64,000 bases of DNA, taken from positions 62,001 through 126,000 of the forward strand of contig NC_061785.1 of assembly GCF_022458985.1 (NCBI RefSeq). The letters are read 5' to 3'. The stretch comes from Mugil cephalus (lineage: Eukaryota; Chordata; Actinopteri; Mugiliformes; Mugilidae). The notes beneath the pieces were generated by a model, which saw only the letters and a list, made by a program, of their open reading frames with translations, was not told where the DNA came from and did not search any database. The position numbers and the translations under genes were made by a program. This document shows, in pieces, positions 1-13,000 of the stretch. Position 1 is the first letter of the stretch. Each line of letters starts with the position of its first letter.

Positions 1-384
1 CAAGTCTCCTGGTCTGGACTGAGTCTCCTGTTGTAGATCAAGTCTCGTGGTCTGGACTGAGTCTCCTGGTCTAGATCGAGTCTCCTGGTCTGGACTGAGT
101 CTCCTGTTCTAGATCAAGTCTCCTGGTCTGGACTGAGTCTCCTGGTCTAGATCGAGTCTCCTGGTCTGGACTGAGTCTCCTTGTCTGGACTGAGTCTCCT
201 GGTCTAGATTGAGTCTCCTGGTCTGGACTGAGTCTCCTGGTCTGGACTGAGTCTCCTGGTCTAGATCGAGTCTCCTGGTCTGGACTGAGTCTCCTGGTCT
301 AGATCGAGTCTCCTGGTCTGGACTGAGTCTCCTGGTCTAGATCGACTATCCTGGTCTGGACTGAGTCTCCTGGTCTCGATATAG
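1..384. repeat. minisatellite, ~19-bp units in dimers
   Basis: Tandem units of about 19 bp (GAGTCTCCTGGTCTGGACT, alternating with a variant holding TCTAGATC) fill this stretch and run off the left edge of the window. The alternation of the two unit types gives a 38-bp higher-order period. No coding role is seen. Confidence 0.95.
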
Positions 385-432
385 TCCAACTGATATCTTC
401 TAGAGCTATTCAGAGATATGTAATACATAGGA

Positions 433-434
<2 letters not shown>

Positions 435-477
<43 letters not shown>

Positions 478-486
478 CGTGTGTGT
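435..486. repeat. (TG)n microsatellite
   Basis: Nearly pure TG dinucleotide run with a few GC interruptions at its end. Confidence 0.97.
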
Positions 487-549
487 TCTGGTACAGCTAT
501 CTTTCTGAGAACCAGTTTAAGTTTCATACCATCAGATTGAGGACATTTG

Positions 550-735
550 TGTAAAGTGAGGACATTTTGGTCGGTCCTCACTTTTTGGCTGTTTTGAAGG
601 TTAAAACACAGTTTTAGGGTGAAGGTTAGGGTTAGGTATCTAGTTGAGATGGTCAGGGTAAGGGGCTAGGGAATGCATCATGCCAATGAGTGTCCTCACA
701 AAGATAGAAATGCAAGAATGTCTGTGTGTGTGTGT
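550..735. mobile_element. short interspersed element, non-autonomous, common teleost type
   Basis: A segment starting GTGAGGACATTTTGG and closing near GTGTCCTCAC has the inverted GAGGAC ends and internal GGTTAGGGTTAGG stretch that I recognise from a very common fish interspersed repeat, usually followed by TG repeats as here. It has no coding capacity. Class assignment is from memory and tentative. Confidence 0.5.
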
Positions 736-806
736 GATGAACTGAATCTGACAAAGAAATCAGTTGAAACTACTGCGACTTCAGATCATCAAAGTAATGA
801 GCACTG

Positions 807-810
<4 letters not shown>

Positions 811-876
<66 letters not shown>
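811..876. repeat. (TG)n microsatellite
   Basis: Uninterrupted TG dinucleotide run of over 60 bp, about 460 bp upstream of the long-isoform start codon of dpysl4. Confidence 0.97.
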
Positions 877-877
<1 letters not shown>

Positions 878-1336
878 TTTTGTAGTTAAGGATGTATCAG
901 GACTGTCTCTGTGTCTTAGTGTTCACTGAAGTTGAAACAGTCGCTGTGATGTCACATGAAGTTCAGACTCGGTTCAGCCAAAAAATAAACAGTAAATATT
1001 AATAACACTAATCGATCGTTGAAAGGAGCTGATGCTCAACAGCTCCCTGGACTCACTGAGGATCTCTGATCAGACTGATGGGTTAAAGGTCTGTGTTGTT
1101 CAAACTTTCTCCTCCCGAGCAGCTTTATCATGTGTCTTCTTTTATGTCTCAGACTTCCTCCCCCTCCATGGCCTCCTTTTCCTTTCCCTCATTCAATGCC
1201 TGGGGTCATTTGCCAATCCCCCTCTTCCTCCTCATCCTCTTTTTCCTGCTCTTCATACTGCTCGATCTCCTCCTCTTCCTCCTCCTCCTCCTCCTCTTCT
1301 TCCATTTCTCATCTTTGTCTCTGATCACTTCTGTCC

Positions 1337-1621
1337 ATGATGTCTGAGAGGAGGTTTTCTCAGGAGGATGACTGCTCATCTCTTTTGTCTCGGCTCGGTT
1401 CAGACTCTCCTCGTCCTCGGATGAAGTATGGAGGGATGTTCTGTAACGTGGAAGGAGCTTTCGAGAACAAGACCCTGAACTTTGAGTCGTTCAGTCCACA
1501 GACACAGAGACGTCAAACTGTTCAAACTCGAACCAACATCGATGATGTAGGAGAAGCAGCGAGAGGAGGAGGACAGACAGTGGTGTTTCCCTCCAACCAG
1601 GAAAACTACGGCAAGAGACAG
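1337..1621 (+). CDS. dpysl4: dpysl4 alternative first exon (long isoform)
   Basis: A 95-codon first exon ending CAG|GTTCAG in phase 0, the same phase as the short-isoform first exon at 2311-2349, so both can splice to the exon at 3305. The peptide contains KYGGMFCNVEGAFENKT, matching the N-terminal extension of the long isoforms of vertebrate CRMP4 and CRMP2. Two ATGs are adjacent (1337 and 1340); either could start. A CT-rich stretch with a long CTC run (1190-1310) precedes it and may lie in the leader or proximal promoter. It adds about 82 residues relative to the short form (654 versus 572 aa). The N-terminus resembles DPYSL3 most closely, although the body of the protein is DPYSL4-like; this extension may simply be ancestral to the family. 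Confidence 0.85.
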
Positions 1622-2310
1622 GTTCAGATGATTTAACAAATCATTCATTTTAAAAGAGTATATATAACTGCAAACAAAGAATGTTCATTTTCTTTGTTGC
1701 CATAGCTACATTAAATTAGTTCAGGATGTGTTTGTTTTATCTCAGGTCAGACTGATTTATTTCATTAAACTCCTTCCAAACCCAAACCAGTTCTCCCAGT
1801 CCTTCCAGTTCTGAGTATGTAATGGGTTTGTGTCCTGGTAATTTAGGTCTGAGTTCATTATTAAATCTGCAGACAGGAGACAAAAACCACCTGCAAAGAA
1901 ACTGACACTGTTTACAGCTCCATCATGTTTCTGAAAACTACAATGCTGACATTGTCAGCTCACACTGACCTCCAAACTTTTAATATTCTATTATAATCTA
2001 TGTTGCTAATATTCTATAATAATCCATTATGTTAATGTTTAATCATCTTCCACGGTCTATGTATTTTTCACAACATATACTGTGGTCGAGTCTGTGCTCA
2101 ATCTGTGTCATTAATTATAAATAGCAATAAAAAATAAATAGTTCTACTGAGGTAAAAACTCAAACCATCTCCGGGGCTTTTATTTTGGTAAGTCCTATAG
2201 GAAGCTGAGTGAACGTGTTGTCGGTAAATTGACGAAGAGGCAACAGGAACAATAGCTGAGTCTGTGCGTGTGCGTAGCCGGATCAATCAGCCGATCACCG
2301 ATCCATCAGG

Positions 2311-5300
2311 ATGTCGTTCCAGCCCAAGAAGAGCTCCCCGAGACCCGCGGTAGGTCCAAACGAACCGAGCCCTCAGAACCGGGGGGAGCAGGCCTTGGAT
2401 ACGGGATGCTGAGAGCAGGGTGCCAGGCCGGGTTTAGAGGAGGGGTTCTGCAGATGCTGTGATTGATACATTTATGAATTAGTTAATGAATTTGACCTTA
2501 AAGATGATGATGATGATGATGTGGCTAAGACGCGCGGAATTCAGGACTCTAGGACGTTTCAGCTTTACATTCACACCTGGGAAAAACAGCTGTTGTGCAG
2601 AAGCAATCAGCTGTTCATCGTGAAGGTCATCACGGTTTATTTTGGGCCTACCTGGAATTACAGATGCACTGAACCAGTTTTTTGACAGATCTCAGATTTG
2701 TTACCACCATCAATTTTTCCAACGTGCAGGGGCGTGTCTCGAATTTTCTCTTGGGGGGCTGGGGAGGGGGGCACTGCCCTACAGCCTCATGAAAAAAGAA
2801 CAACCACATTTCCACTCATCAACAACACAGACTATTAGAATAGACTTATAGTGATAAAATACAAATGAAAATGAAATAAATTATTAGTAGTAGTATTGAC
2901 TGATTCAGGATGCAGTGAGTCTCTGAAGAAATCAAAATCAAGCATATTATAATTTGGTTAAGCGACTTCAAGTCATTAAATGACTTGGAAATGAAAATGA
3001 CCAATCAACTGAAACACACATATAATTATATATTTGAAATATTCTTCCAAAATAAATATTCAAAGTTTTAAAACTCCCAGAGGGAGGGGTTATTTTTGGT
3101 ATTTTATCATTCTTTTTATTTATTAATTAGTGGTAATATTATTAGTATTAGTAGCAGTATTGTGGAAAATCATGGCTGGAGAATGATACCGCCTCATTGC
3201 TCCAATAGAAGGTTTTTATTTCTAGGTAAAAAAAAAACAAACGTCTGGTCTATTTATTAATATTTTACCACCCCTAACACTCCTCTCTGTCCATCTGTTC
3301 CCAGAGTGACCGTCTAATCATCAAAGGAGGAAAGATTGTCAATGATGACCAGTCGTTCTATGCGGATGTCTACGTTGAGGATGGGATCATCAAGTAAATG
3401 AATCCTGAATCCTCTCACTGATTCAGCTTTTATCAAACAGGTGTTGTTAGTTTGATCAGACTTACTGTGTGTCCTAATCAGACAGATCGGTGAGAGTCTG
3501 ATCGTCCCGTCTGGTGTGAAGACGGTTGATGCGTATGGTCAGCTGGTGATCCCCGGAGGAATCGATGCCAACACCAACCTCCACGCTCCGCAGAAAGGCA
3601 TGAATCCAGCCGACGACTTCTACCAGGGAACCAGAGCTGCCCTGTCCGGAGGAACCACCACCATAAGTCAGTACTAATCTCTAAACACTGACTCCATAGC
3701 TTCCGGCTTCACTAAAGTGCTGTTTCTGTTGACAGTGGACCACGTGCTGGTGGAGCCAGGGACTAGTTTACTGTCAGCGCTCGATCAGTGGAAAGAGATG
3801 GCGGAGCAGAGGGCGTGTTGTGACTTCTCACTCCACCTGGACATTACTCGGTGGCATGAAGGGCTGTATGAGGAGCTGGAGACACTCGTCAAAGATAAAG
3901 GTTCAATCAATCATCAATCAATAACCTGTTGATAACTGCTGATCAATACTCAGACAGGTGTTAACTACAGTTAGTATGTTCCAGGTGTGAACTCCTTCCT
4001 TTTCTTCATGGCCTACAAAGATAAATACCAGAGCTCTGACTCTCAGGTTGGCCTCTTGTCATTTTGTGTTTGTTTGTTTGTTTGTTGTTTCACTTCCTAT
4101 AACTGAATCTGCTTCCTCTTGTCATGGGACCAGCTCTACGAGGCGTTTGGGGTCCTTCGGGATCTTGGAGCCATTGCTCAGGTCCATGCTGAGAATGGTG
4201 ACATCATTGATGAGGTAATACTCCCTGACCAATAATGAGATGAGAGCTCTGGATGTTTACATTAATTAATGGAAGGTTAATGCATTTGTGTTTCAGGAGC
4301 AGAAGAAACTTCTGAGCGTCGGCCTCACTGGACCTGAAGGACATGTTTTATCTCATCCTGAAGACGTAGGTATCAATATAAATGTTAAATAAACAGTTAC
4401 AGGATGATTAGTAAGAATATACTTAATTTTTTGGCCATTTATCACCAAGACTAAAAGAAACTAACTAAAGCTAACTGCAGCTAGTAGACACTAAGAGAAC
4501 CTCACAGCTTAGAAAGTAGAATGAGTCCCTGAATGTGTGATGTTTTACGGTGTTGTGTCTAAGGTGGAGACGGAGGCGGTGTATCGGGCTATCACCATCG
4601 CCAAACAAGCCAACTGCCCACTCTACATCACCAAGGTGATGAGTAAATCTGCAGCTGATGTCATCGCTAAAGCCAGGAAGAAAGGTGACCATTGTCTTCT
4701 CCTCATTCTCATCTTCATCACCAGCAACATTTCTCCCCAAGCTCCACTCCACTACCCCTTAGTGCTCAGTTCGGTCCAACCTGCTTCTGTAAAAATTCTT
4801 CTCCGCCCCATGTCACCCTCTAAGGGTCCGGACTAATAGATAATGGATGGGTGGTTGAATATTTTTTTGTCTGTGCTCAGGTATCGTGGTGTATGGGGAA
4901 CCAATCACAGCCAGTCTGGCCACTGATGGGTCCCACTATTGGTCCAAAGACTGGGCCACAGCAGCAGCCTTCGTCATGAGTCCACCCCTAAACCCTGACC
5001 CTTCAACTCCACAGTACCTGACCTCTCTCTTAGCATGGTTAGTATTCACCTGTTAGCATGACGCCAGCTGTTAGCATGGCTAGCATGAAGTCATCTGCCC
5101 AGAAAGATCAGACACTTTGGGAAAGAGAGAGGCACACAGTTAGTGACGTGCAGTAATTACACGTGTCATGTAAAGCTCACCTCCTTCAGCTACTTCAGCT
5201 CACCCCCTACACCTGAACCAGGATCCAGCTGTAGAAGGAAAACTTGACAGGTTGTTGTGTTTTCCAGTGGAGACCTTCAGGTGACTTCCAGTGCTCAGGC

Positions 5301-6720
5301 CAGTTTTTCCACTGCCCAGAAAGCCATTGGTAAAGATGACTTCACTTTGATTCCAGAGGGCACCAACGGCATCGAGGAAAGGATGTCAGTGGTCTGGGAT
5401 AGAGCTGTGGTACGATCTACATTTAGACTTTTTCCTGCCTATGTCTGTCCCTTGGTGTCGAAGGTTGATACATTGGCTCATTTCATTCATAGTAAATGAC
5501 ATTGGATAACACATTTCAGACTGTTTCTCCTGGGAGACATTCACATTTCCATTTTTTTCTTTGTCTCTGCAGGCCACAGGGAAGATGGATGAGAATGATT
5601 TTGTTGCAGTAACAAGCACCAACGCTGCAAAACTCTTCAACATTTACCCACGCAAAGGTATCATATCAATCGGTTACACTGAGGAGAAGACAGAGACAGT
5701 TTGGTAGAATCCTTTCTTCACTGTATGAAAGAGGACAGGTGATGTTCATGCAAACTCCTGCAGCAATGATGCTTGATTTGATGAATCCACTGTTAAAATG
5801 GTATTCCCTTATCAGCAGAATGATGTAATCTATGTGTTCAGGACGGATTGCTGTTGGATCTGATGCCGATATCGTCATTTGGAACCCGAAGGAAACTCAA
5901 ACTGTTTCTGCAAAGACTCACAACCTGGTAACAATAATCCTGTATCAGTCAACTCCATCCAAATCAAAACCATTGTGGTGATCATAGCTCATCATCGTCA
6001 TACTCCTGTGCACAGACGGTGGAAGTTAACATTCTGGAGGGTTTGGAGTTTCGAGGTGTGGCATCTGTGGTCATCAGTGGCGGTCGAGTTGTTCTGGAAG
6101 ATGGAAAACTCAGTGTGACAGAAGGTTTGGGTCGCTTCGTCCCCAGAAAAGCTTTTCCAGATGCTGTCTACAAGAGGATCAAAGCCCGCAGCAAGGTAAC
6201 ACAACTACCAGCAACTTAACTGAAAATTGAGGAAAGAAATCTGTCTCATAATTGTTTATTAACTCCAGATGTTCATGTACAAACATACTAGCCAATATAA
6301 ACACGTGTAAAACATTTCAGATGGCAGAGGCCCGTGGTGTCCCTCGTGGGAACTATGATGGTCCAGTCCATGATGTCATCAGTATGACAAAATCAGTCCC
6401 GCCCACTCCAACAACCAGGCCCCCCCCATGTCCAAAGACCCAGACTGGCCCCCGGAACCTCCACCAATCAGGATTTACTCTCGCAGGTAGGCAAGCACCT
6501 GTTACAGACATATTCTGATCAATAATAGTGATCAATTATCAGAACAGTTAATATTGATCAGGGGTTAGCAAGGCTTAAATTATTTCTTTTCTGATCAGTC
6601 TTCTTTTTCTTGTTCTTGTTCTGTCCAGGGAGTCAGATTGATGACCATATACCTCGTCGCTCTGCTCAGAGGATTGTGGCACCTCCTGGTGGACGGTCTA
6701 ACATTACATCTTTATCATAA
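2311..6720 (+). CDS. dpysl4: Dihydropyrimidinase-like 4 (CRMP3), 15 exons
   Basis: Cytosolic collapsin response mediator family protein. These are non-enzymatic relatives of dihydropyrimidinase that form tetramers and regulate microtubules and axon guidance. Exons: 2311-2349, 3305-3393, 3482-3666, 3736-3900, 3985-4046, 4134-4214, 4297-4365, 4564-4684, 4881-5037, 5268-5409, 5573-5657, 5842-5927, 6016-6195, 6321-6486, 6629-6720. They sum to 1719 nt (572 aa, the usual DPYSL4 length) with all phases consistent. The short form starts MSFQPKKSS. The amidohydrolase fold is complete, with [15 protein letters not shown] and MSKSAAD motifs, but the metal-binding His-x-His of true dihydropyrimidinase is replaced by NTN ([10 protein letters not shown]), as expected for CRMPs. 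The C-terminus ends [15 protein letters not shown]4 is preferred over DPYSL2/3 because of [22 protein letters not shown] and FVPRKAFPD. Exon 3 ends at an unusual ATAA|GTCAGT donor that rebuilds Met across the junction. Confidence 0.93.
2350..3304. other. dpysl4 intron after short first exon, AT-rich with repeat fragments
   Basis: No exon is seen. A fragment beginning CAGGGGCGTGTC near 2728 resembles the end of a fish hAT-type non-autonomous element. The rest is AT-rich unique-looking sequence up to the acceptor at 3304. Confidence 0.5.
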
Positions 6721-8640
6721 AGCAACAGCATCCCACCTGTCACCTTGGTTTGTCTAACAAAGTACTGAAGTGTCCCTTCTTGTCCAAAATACAGTAGAGT
6801 CTTACCACAACTTTAAAACTAGTACTACATCTTATACTTGTACTTAAACATTGAGCCCTGTACTACATCATAATGTCATGTACATAAACTCCAATACGAC
6901 TGTCTGACTACCTGTAACTGTAAAACTTCAGCTACTACTGAGCCCTAAAACAACCCCTGCAGCTAAGCAAGAGGCTGAATAAGGCCAAATAACATTACTA
7001 CAACTTGTAACTTAACCCTCAAAGCAACAATTAGTTAAAAGTCCTCTATAACTCTATCTCTGGCACCAAATTCAATCTAGAACAATGGAATAGAAACATA
7101 ATGTAATAGATGTATGTATTACATACAATGCAAAGGGTTTTTGTAATTTAGGAACCAATTATTTGAAGAGCTTCAACATCTTCTCATCCATCCTGAAACT
7201 CATCCCTTTTCTGAGCTCTTATAGAAACAGTAGTCATAGTAGTAGACGTACTAGCAGTAGTGGAACAGAGAACTTACTTCCTGTTTTCAGTGTTCTTTGA
7301 TTAGAATACAGACATGTTCATCAAAACACACCTAAATAACCACAAGGCTCCAGGCTTGCTTTGACACAATGGATGGTGAAGTGGAAGCCACCAGGCTTCC
7401 GCTTGTTCCCAGGTGTTTTTCATTGACAGACAGCATGTCATTGTAAATTAAATCCATTGTGTCCTGAATCTGCAATAGTGAGAATGAACACATGTCTCTA
7501 ATCTGTAAACTGATCTCTGATCTGTAGTTCTTCTTTAGTGACGTGTTTAGTTCTTGGTCTGATCGAGCTGAACAGGACCTGGTAGCCATTAATGAAGTGG
7601 ATGATCAGTCTTTGAATTGATAACATTGCTAACAGACTGACACCATTAGCCTTCCTATCTCTGTGGATGGTGCTAATAAATCCAGTAGTAGCCTGCAAGT
7701 AGCAAAATCCACCCCTTCATCACCTCCTACAGTCCCATCAAGCCCTTCAGTTTCTTTAACTCCTTCAATCCCTTGGAGCCCTAACAGGAAGTCAACAATG
7801 TGAAATATCCAACACAAACAACCGTTTACTCTTATCATGGATGTATTTTAGTGACTGCATGTGGAACTGCCCTCCATTCACCTCGACTGCTCATTAGGGT
7901 TACCGATGATCTGTTATAATTAGTAATTATTGTAAACTTTTACAAAGTAAAAAACATAAATAAAAATAAGACAAAGGAAGTCATCTGTCAGCATGTGGTC
8001 AGTTTCTGTTAAAGTGTTAAAGATTGTTTTAGTTTAAAGTGAGTAGAAGTTGACCAGCTAACCTCATCCTGAGTCCACATCAATGTTGTTTTAAACTGTT
8101 TGACCCCTGACGGCCCTGAACAACAAACCTCCACTGGTTGGTACATCCATCACCTGATGCTGCTGTCAAAGGGTCAGCAACATCCACCATGACCTCTGAC
8201 CCAATTGCTGATCATTTTTAACAGTGTGTTTGATTTGTAATAAAATCATGATCATTTTGTATTTTTACAGTTTTTGTATCCTAGCAATGTTAGCATCAAT
8301 TATCATAGTGCCTGCAGACCACAGTGGCCATGTTGGTACTGAACTGTTTCTGTGGTAGTCAGAGTCACATGTTGGCACAGTTTTTACAATGTAGTGACAC
8401 TACAGCAGCAATTGCTTAGCTTAGCTTTGCATAAAGCACAGGGTGGTGTTCAACATGGTGGCTGTGTTCCTGCAAGTTGAAATGTTTCTGTCCCAGTTGG
8501 TTGTGTCTCCGTACACAGTGATACAGACATGGCAGTGTGTATGTGAGTGTTACATCTGTTGTTTTTGTCTGTGGTGAATGTAAAACTGTTTCCAGTTGTG
8601 ATGAGAGATGCACGAATAAAGAGAAGAGAAAACAAAGCAT
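6721..8640 (+). other. dpysl4 3' UTR and downstream region
   Basis: No exon is recognised. Candidate polyadenylation signals AATAAA lie at 8239-8244 and 8615-8620. The length of the UTR is inferred only from these hexamers. Minus-strand open frames here show no family resemblance. Confidence 0.5.
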
Positions 8641-8999
8641 CTGGAAAACATGTTTCTGTTTGTAGATTGTCTGTCCTTAAAATCTAAAAATAATACTGGA
8701 TCCTCTGGCTTTCCTTTAACCAGCACACTAACTAAACGGATTATGATTTATTAAACTTTTATTTTCTTCCTGAACACATCAACAGAAATAAGAATGATGG
8801 ATGTCCCACTGGTTGTGAAATGAAGGGGATAATAGCAAAATTCCTTGGTTTAATATTTTTATCATCTTTGTTCAGGTGAAGTTATTTAGACGAGAATTTA
8901 TTGTGATGCTTCGGTGTCCCTGAACTTTCAATAGAGATTATTACGGGTAGCAGGTGGATGAACTGCTGACGTTTGACCGCAAGGGGGCGGTCAAGGGTT

Positions 9000-9135
9000 T
9001 ACCCTAACCCAACCGGCTGGAGACCAGCTGCCAACGAAGAAGACTCTAAACCAACCGGTTGTGTCGTAAGTGTTCGGTCCCTGTGGAGCGGAGAGTTTCC
9101 AGGGCGCCGAGTAATGGAGCGGGAGCGGTTCTCAG
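9000..9135 (+). promoter_or_regulatory. probable racgap1 leader exon with upstream ATG
   Basis: A GC-richer segment ends CTCAG|GTGAGT at 9135/9136, a strong donor. An ATG at 9114 lies in a fair context, but splicing to either acceptor just before 10038 leaves it out of frame with the racgap1 start, so it would form a short upstream open frame. The 5' limit of the exon cannot be seen. Confidence 0.45.
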
Positions 9136-10037
9136 GTGAGTTCAGGTAAAAACACTCGTCAAAATGTTTGAATGATTTAAAGTTCTGTTGGAAACTGAGC
9201 TCAACAACAAAAGAACCTGAAACATCAGAGCGATTCTAGTTTATTTAGCTCTTCTCCTCAATCACGTCCCTAATTAATAGGAAACACCTGGATTATATTT
9301 ATTTAACAAGAAACAACTGGATATATATTTATTTAACAACAAAGAATTCGATATGCACTTAACAAGAAACAACGGAATATATATTTATTTAACAACAAAC
9401 AGCTGGATATGTATTTATTTAACAATCAATACCTAGATTTCCACAGCCTGGCCAATAAAAGCTCCTCCCCTCTAGTCTGTGGGCGGAGCTCCTCCAGCGT
9501 TGACTCCATTGGTTCAATAAGAAGCTTCTCCAATGTCTCCAGGTTTCTTCCATCCAGTGTTTTTAGTTCAGATCTTGTATTGATGATGTCAGAGTCTGAG
9601 TCTCCAGCTCATCCCAAACATTCTCTCTGGGTTCAGGTCTGGACTCTGGTCTGGTCTCATGCTCCCTGAACCTCTTTCACTATCTGAGCCCCATGACATA
9701 GGATGTGTCTTTCCACATGGTTGTTGAAGAAATGAAAAGCTACTCATTGCATCAGTTGGTCTTAAATGACTTGTTTTAGATATATATTTAAGAGAATTCC
9801 ACATTTCATATATCATATTAAATAACAGTGGTTGTGTGAATCCTATTTAATATCTGGTGAACCTGAAAGGCTGTTTATGGCCCTGCACTATTTACTGGTC
9901 ATGGTGTCCACCACTGGACTGAAGTGACTCTTAAAAACTCTGTCTCTGTAGAAGCTGCTTGAGTTGAACTCATTTCTACTGTTTCTTCATGAAAAGACTG
10001 TTGTCAGTGACAGGAAGTGGTGCTTGTCTGGACGGCC

Positions 10038-13000
10038 ATGGGGGAGTCTCGGCTCATCGTGGAGGAGCTGCTGGCTCTGTGTCTGCAGAGGATCAACATG
10101 GAGGAAAACAGTGTAAACACTGAGCTGGGTGAGACAGACCAGCTCTGATTCAACATTATATGACAAACGGCACTCATCATATGATATCTGTTAATGGTAT
10201 TCAGATCTTTATGAAGAAGGAGACATTCGTGTTTTGTTCTTTAAGAACACGTTTTATCATCGGGCAGCCTAAATGTTGCTGTTGAATTCAGTAGGAATGT
10301 GCTGATAGAGCTCGTTTCCATCATCACACTCAGTGCGTTTACATGCACGTGAAAAAAATAAATAAATTAATCGGACTATAACAGAACTTAAGTGCATGTA
10401 AACACGTGACTCCGATTAAAATCAGCGTTTTCATTATCCGATTGAGACGCCCAGATAATGCGATTGGAATTCGGTTTTCTCCGGCATGTAAACAGTGAAT
10501 CGCATCTTTCCATCGGATAATGCGTGTGCGCATGCTCCACAACCGCTGCGCTGGCGTGTGACCCTGGAACAAAAACACCAAGAAGCCGATCGCCGTAGAA
10601 GAAGAACCGTCTGAGGGACAGCACATATCTTACCTGCATCAGAATTAATGCGCACATTATGTACTAGATTAAAAAATGTAGTATTATCCCTATGGTTTGG
10701 TCCGGTCTGCCGCATGAACAACTCTTGTTTATTATATGACGTAATAGGTCAACCAGAAATCGAGCTGTATTAACGTGGTATTAACCCACTGGAAAGACAC
10801 GTGTCGCCCCCTAGTGTGGAGGAGGAGAACAGTTATCAGATTTTCTTGCGCTGCATGTAAACTGGGACAAGGACTGTAGTCAGAAAGTAGAGTTTAGAGC
10901 AAAGCTCCATTAAGCTCTGCATGTAAATACACTGACTGTTAATAATGATCTTGGCTTCTGTCTTCACCAAGACAATACAACTGAGAGAAAGAGAATCACC
11001 TGAACCAGAGGGGTCTGCCTAGAGGTCCAGGTTCTGTTTTCTCCCCATTAATCCCCTCTTTCTGGTTTCTCTCAGAGTTTGTAGAGGTGTTGAAAAACTT
11101 TGAGACGGTCAGGAAGAAATGGCTGCATGCTGAGCTGGAGCTGAAAAAATACAAAGAGCTGCTGGTGAAATCTGATGTGACCAAAGCTGCTCTGGAGGTT
11201 AAACTGAAACACGCCAGAAACCAGTTGGATGTTGAGATGAAGAAACGCTACAAGATGGAAGCAGACTACCAGTACCTGGTGAGATCCAGAATCAGAAATG
11301 GAAGACTCTTCAACACAGGAGTCTGCAGGGAGGGGGTGTTCATAGGGAAGGAGGGCAGAAGAAAAGCAGAGGAGGAGGAGGATTATAATGATGACGACGA
11401 CATCGTTGATTTGATGAATGAAATGTTCAAACTGCAGGATATCAATCCTAGCTCAGCAGGTGGAAGGAACAGTTAGATCTGAAGTGTAGCAATCGTGAGT
11501 TTTTTTTCTGGTGCACCCTGCAGGGGTCCCTGACAACTCAACATGTCAACATGTCTGTGTTCGCAGCAGAGACAAATGCAGTTGATGTGCGACATCTTGG
11601 TCCACGACAGTAAATCCAGCGCCTGTCTGAACGATGAGCAGAAATCTCTCCTGGCCACATTTGAACACAAAGGAGCGAATGTAACTCTGCACAGGAGCAG
11701 CAAACGGTGAGACTCCAGCCAGTCACAGCACTCTAAATATTTAGGGTGAGACTCCATTTTCAAGGAGGAACTCCTCAGTGGACCTAGCAGCAGTGTGAAT
11801 GAATGAATGCATAAATGTGATGCGTTAACAAGGGTTTGATTACTGACACTGTTTAAAACATGTTCTTCTTTCAGATTATGTGTGATCGATGAGTCGTCCT
11901 TCCTGTCTCACTCTGATATCAGCTACGATCGGACAGATGACGACATGGTACGCACATGATGTACTTTATACTCTAGACTTGAGATCAATATCCCAAAAGT
12001 TTCATTGACTTGATGCTAAATTTGAATTAAAAACTCTTTTTTTTGAGCAGCGTACATTTGAGATGTGATTAGATTTGGTTCTTGGTGATACTTGACACTC
12101 AAAAGTCAGACTCTTTGTTAGCTGAGGAAACATACTGACCAATGATTTATATCCTCATGGTTTCAGGACTTGGACACGACTGTGATTAAACCACTGAGAT
12201 CTCGAGTCAGAGAGAAGAGGGTAAGTGGTGAAACTATGTTTATGACAATCTGCAGCGTTGATAGGACAAACTGTCCAAGGTTTATGTAATAGAAATGTCT
12301 ATACAATTCATATAACTGAGAGGTGACCACAAGTTCTGTTGCTCTATTGCTCTGTTGCTTTGTTGCTACTCTGCAGCGGTCGTCGTTGGGCCCAGGCATT
12401 GGTCTTTCAGTTGGGAAGCGAGGCCGTGGAGTAAACTTGTCTTCAGAGCTGTTGGACAGAAAAACTATCGAGAAGGTGAAGAGAACAGTGATCACTAACA
12501 TAACACACTTTGTATGATTTCCTTTTACATGTTTCTGTGATGTTGGAAACACAGCAACGCGCTGGACATTCCTCTAAGGAACAGTCAGTCCAGAGGATCT
12601 CTGACCTGTACAGACTTATAACCTCACCGATACTGGATATGGGCACCCTGTAGTGATAACGCAATAATGTAGTTCAGCCTTGTTGATCTGTGCGAAGTAA
12701 CTTTCAGTCATTACTTACTCCTCCTCTTTTATCAGGAAGGATTTCCAAAGCCTTTGTCAATTGTGCTGATTTTAACATTGATGTCTCTTTGGAACTCTGT
12801 GTCCAGGGAACTTTTAAACATTTTGCATTACCTTGATTTTACCCAATACGTCATACAGCCGACCCACGGCAGGAGGCAGACCGAGGCTCCTGGTTGGCCT
12901 CTGGTTCTGTTCTTAACTGGTTCATCTCATACCTCTTTGATAGAAGCTTTTTCGTGAGTCTGGATACCTGTTCCTCAGTAAGCCATGAGATTGAGTGTGG

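Noticed and set aside
1032-1340. Open frames with Pro/Ser/Leu runs upstream of dpysl4
   Set aside because: They follow a CT-rich leader or promoter stretch and overlap in all three frames, as expected of low complexity DNA.
10339-10721. Overlapping minus-strand frames of about 90 codons
   Set aside because: They lie within the non-autonomous element in racgap1 intron 1 and resemble no protein.
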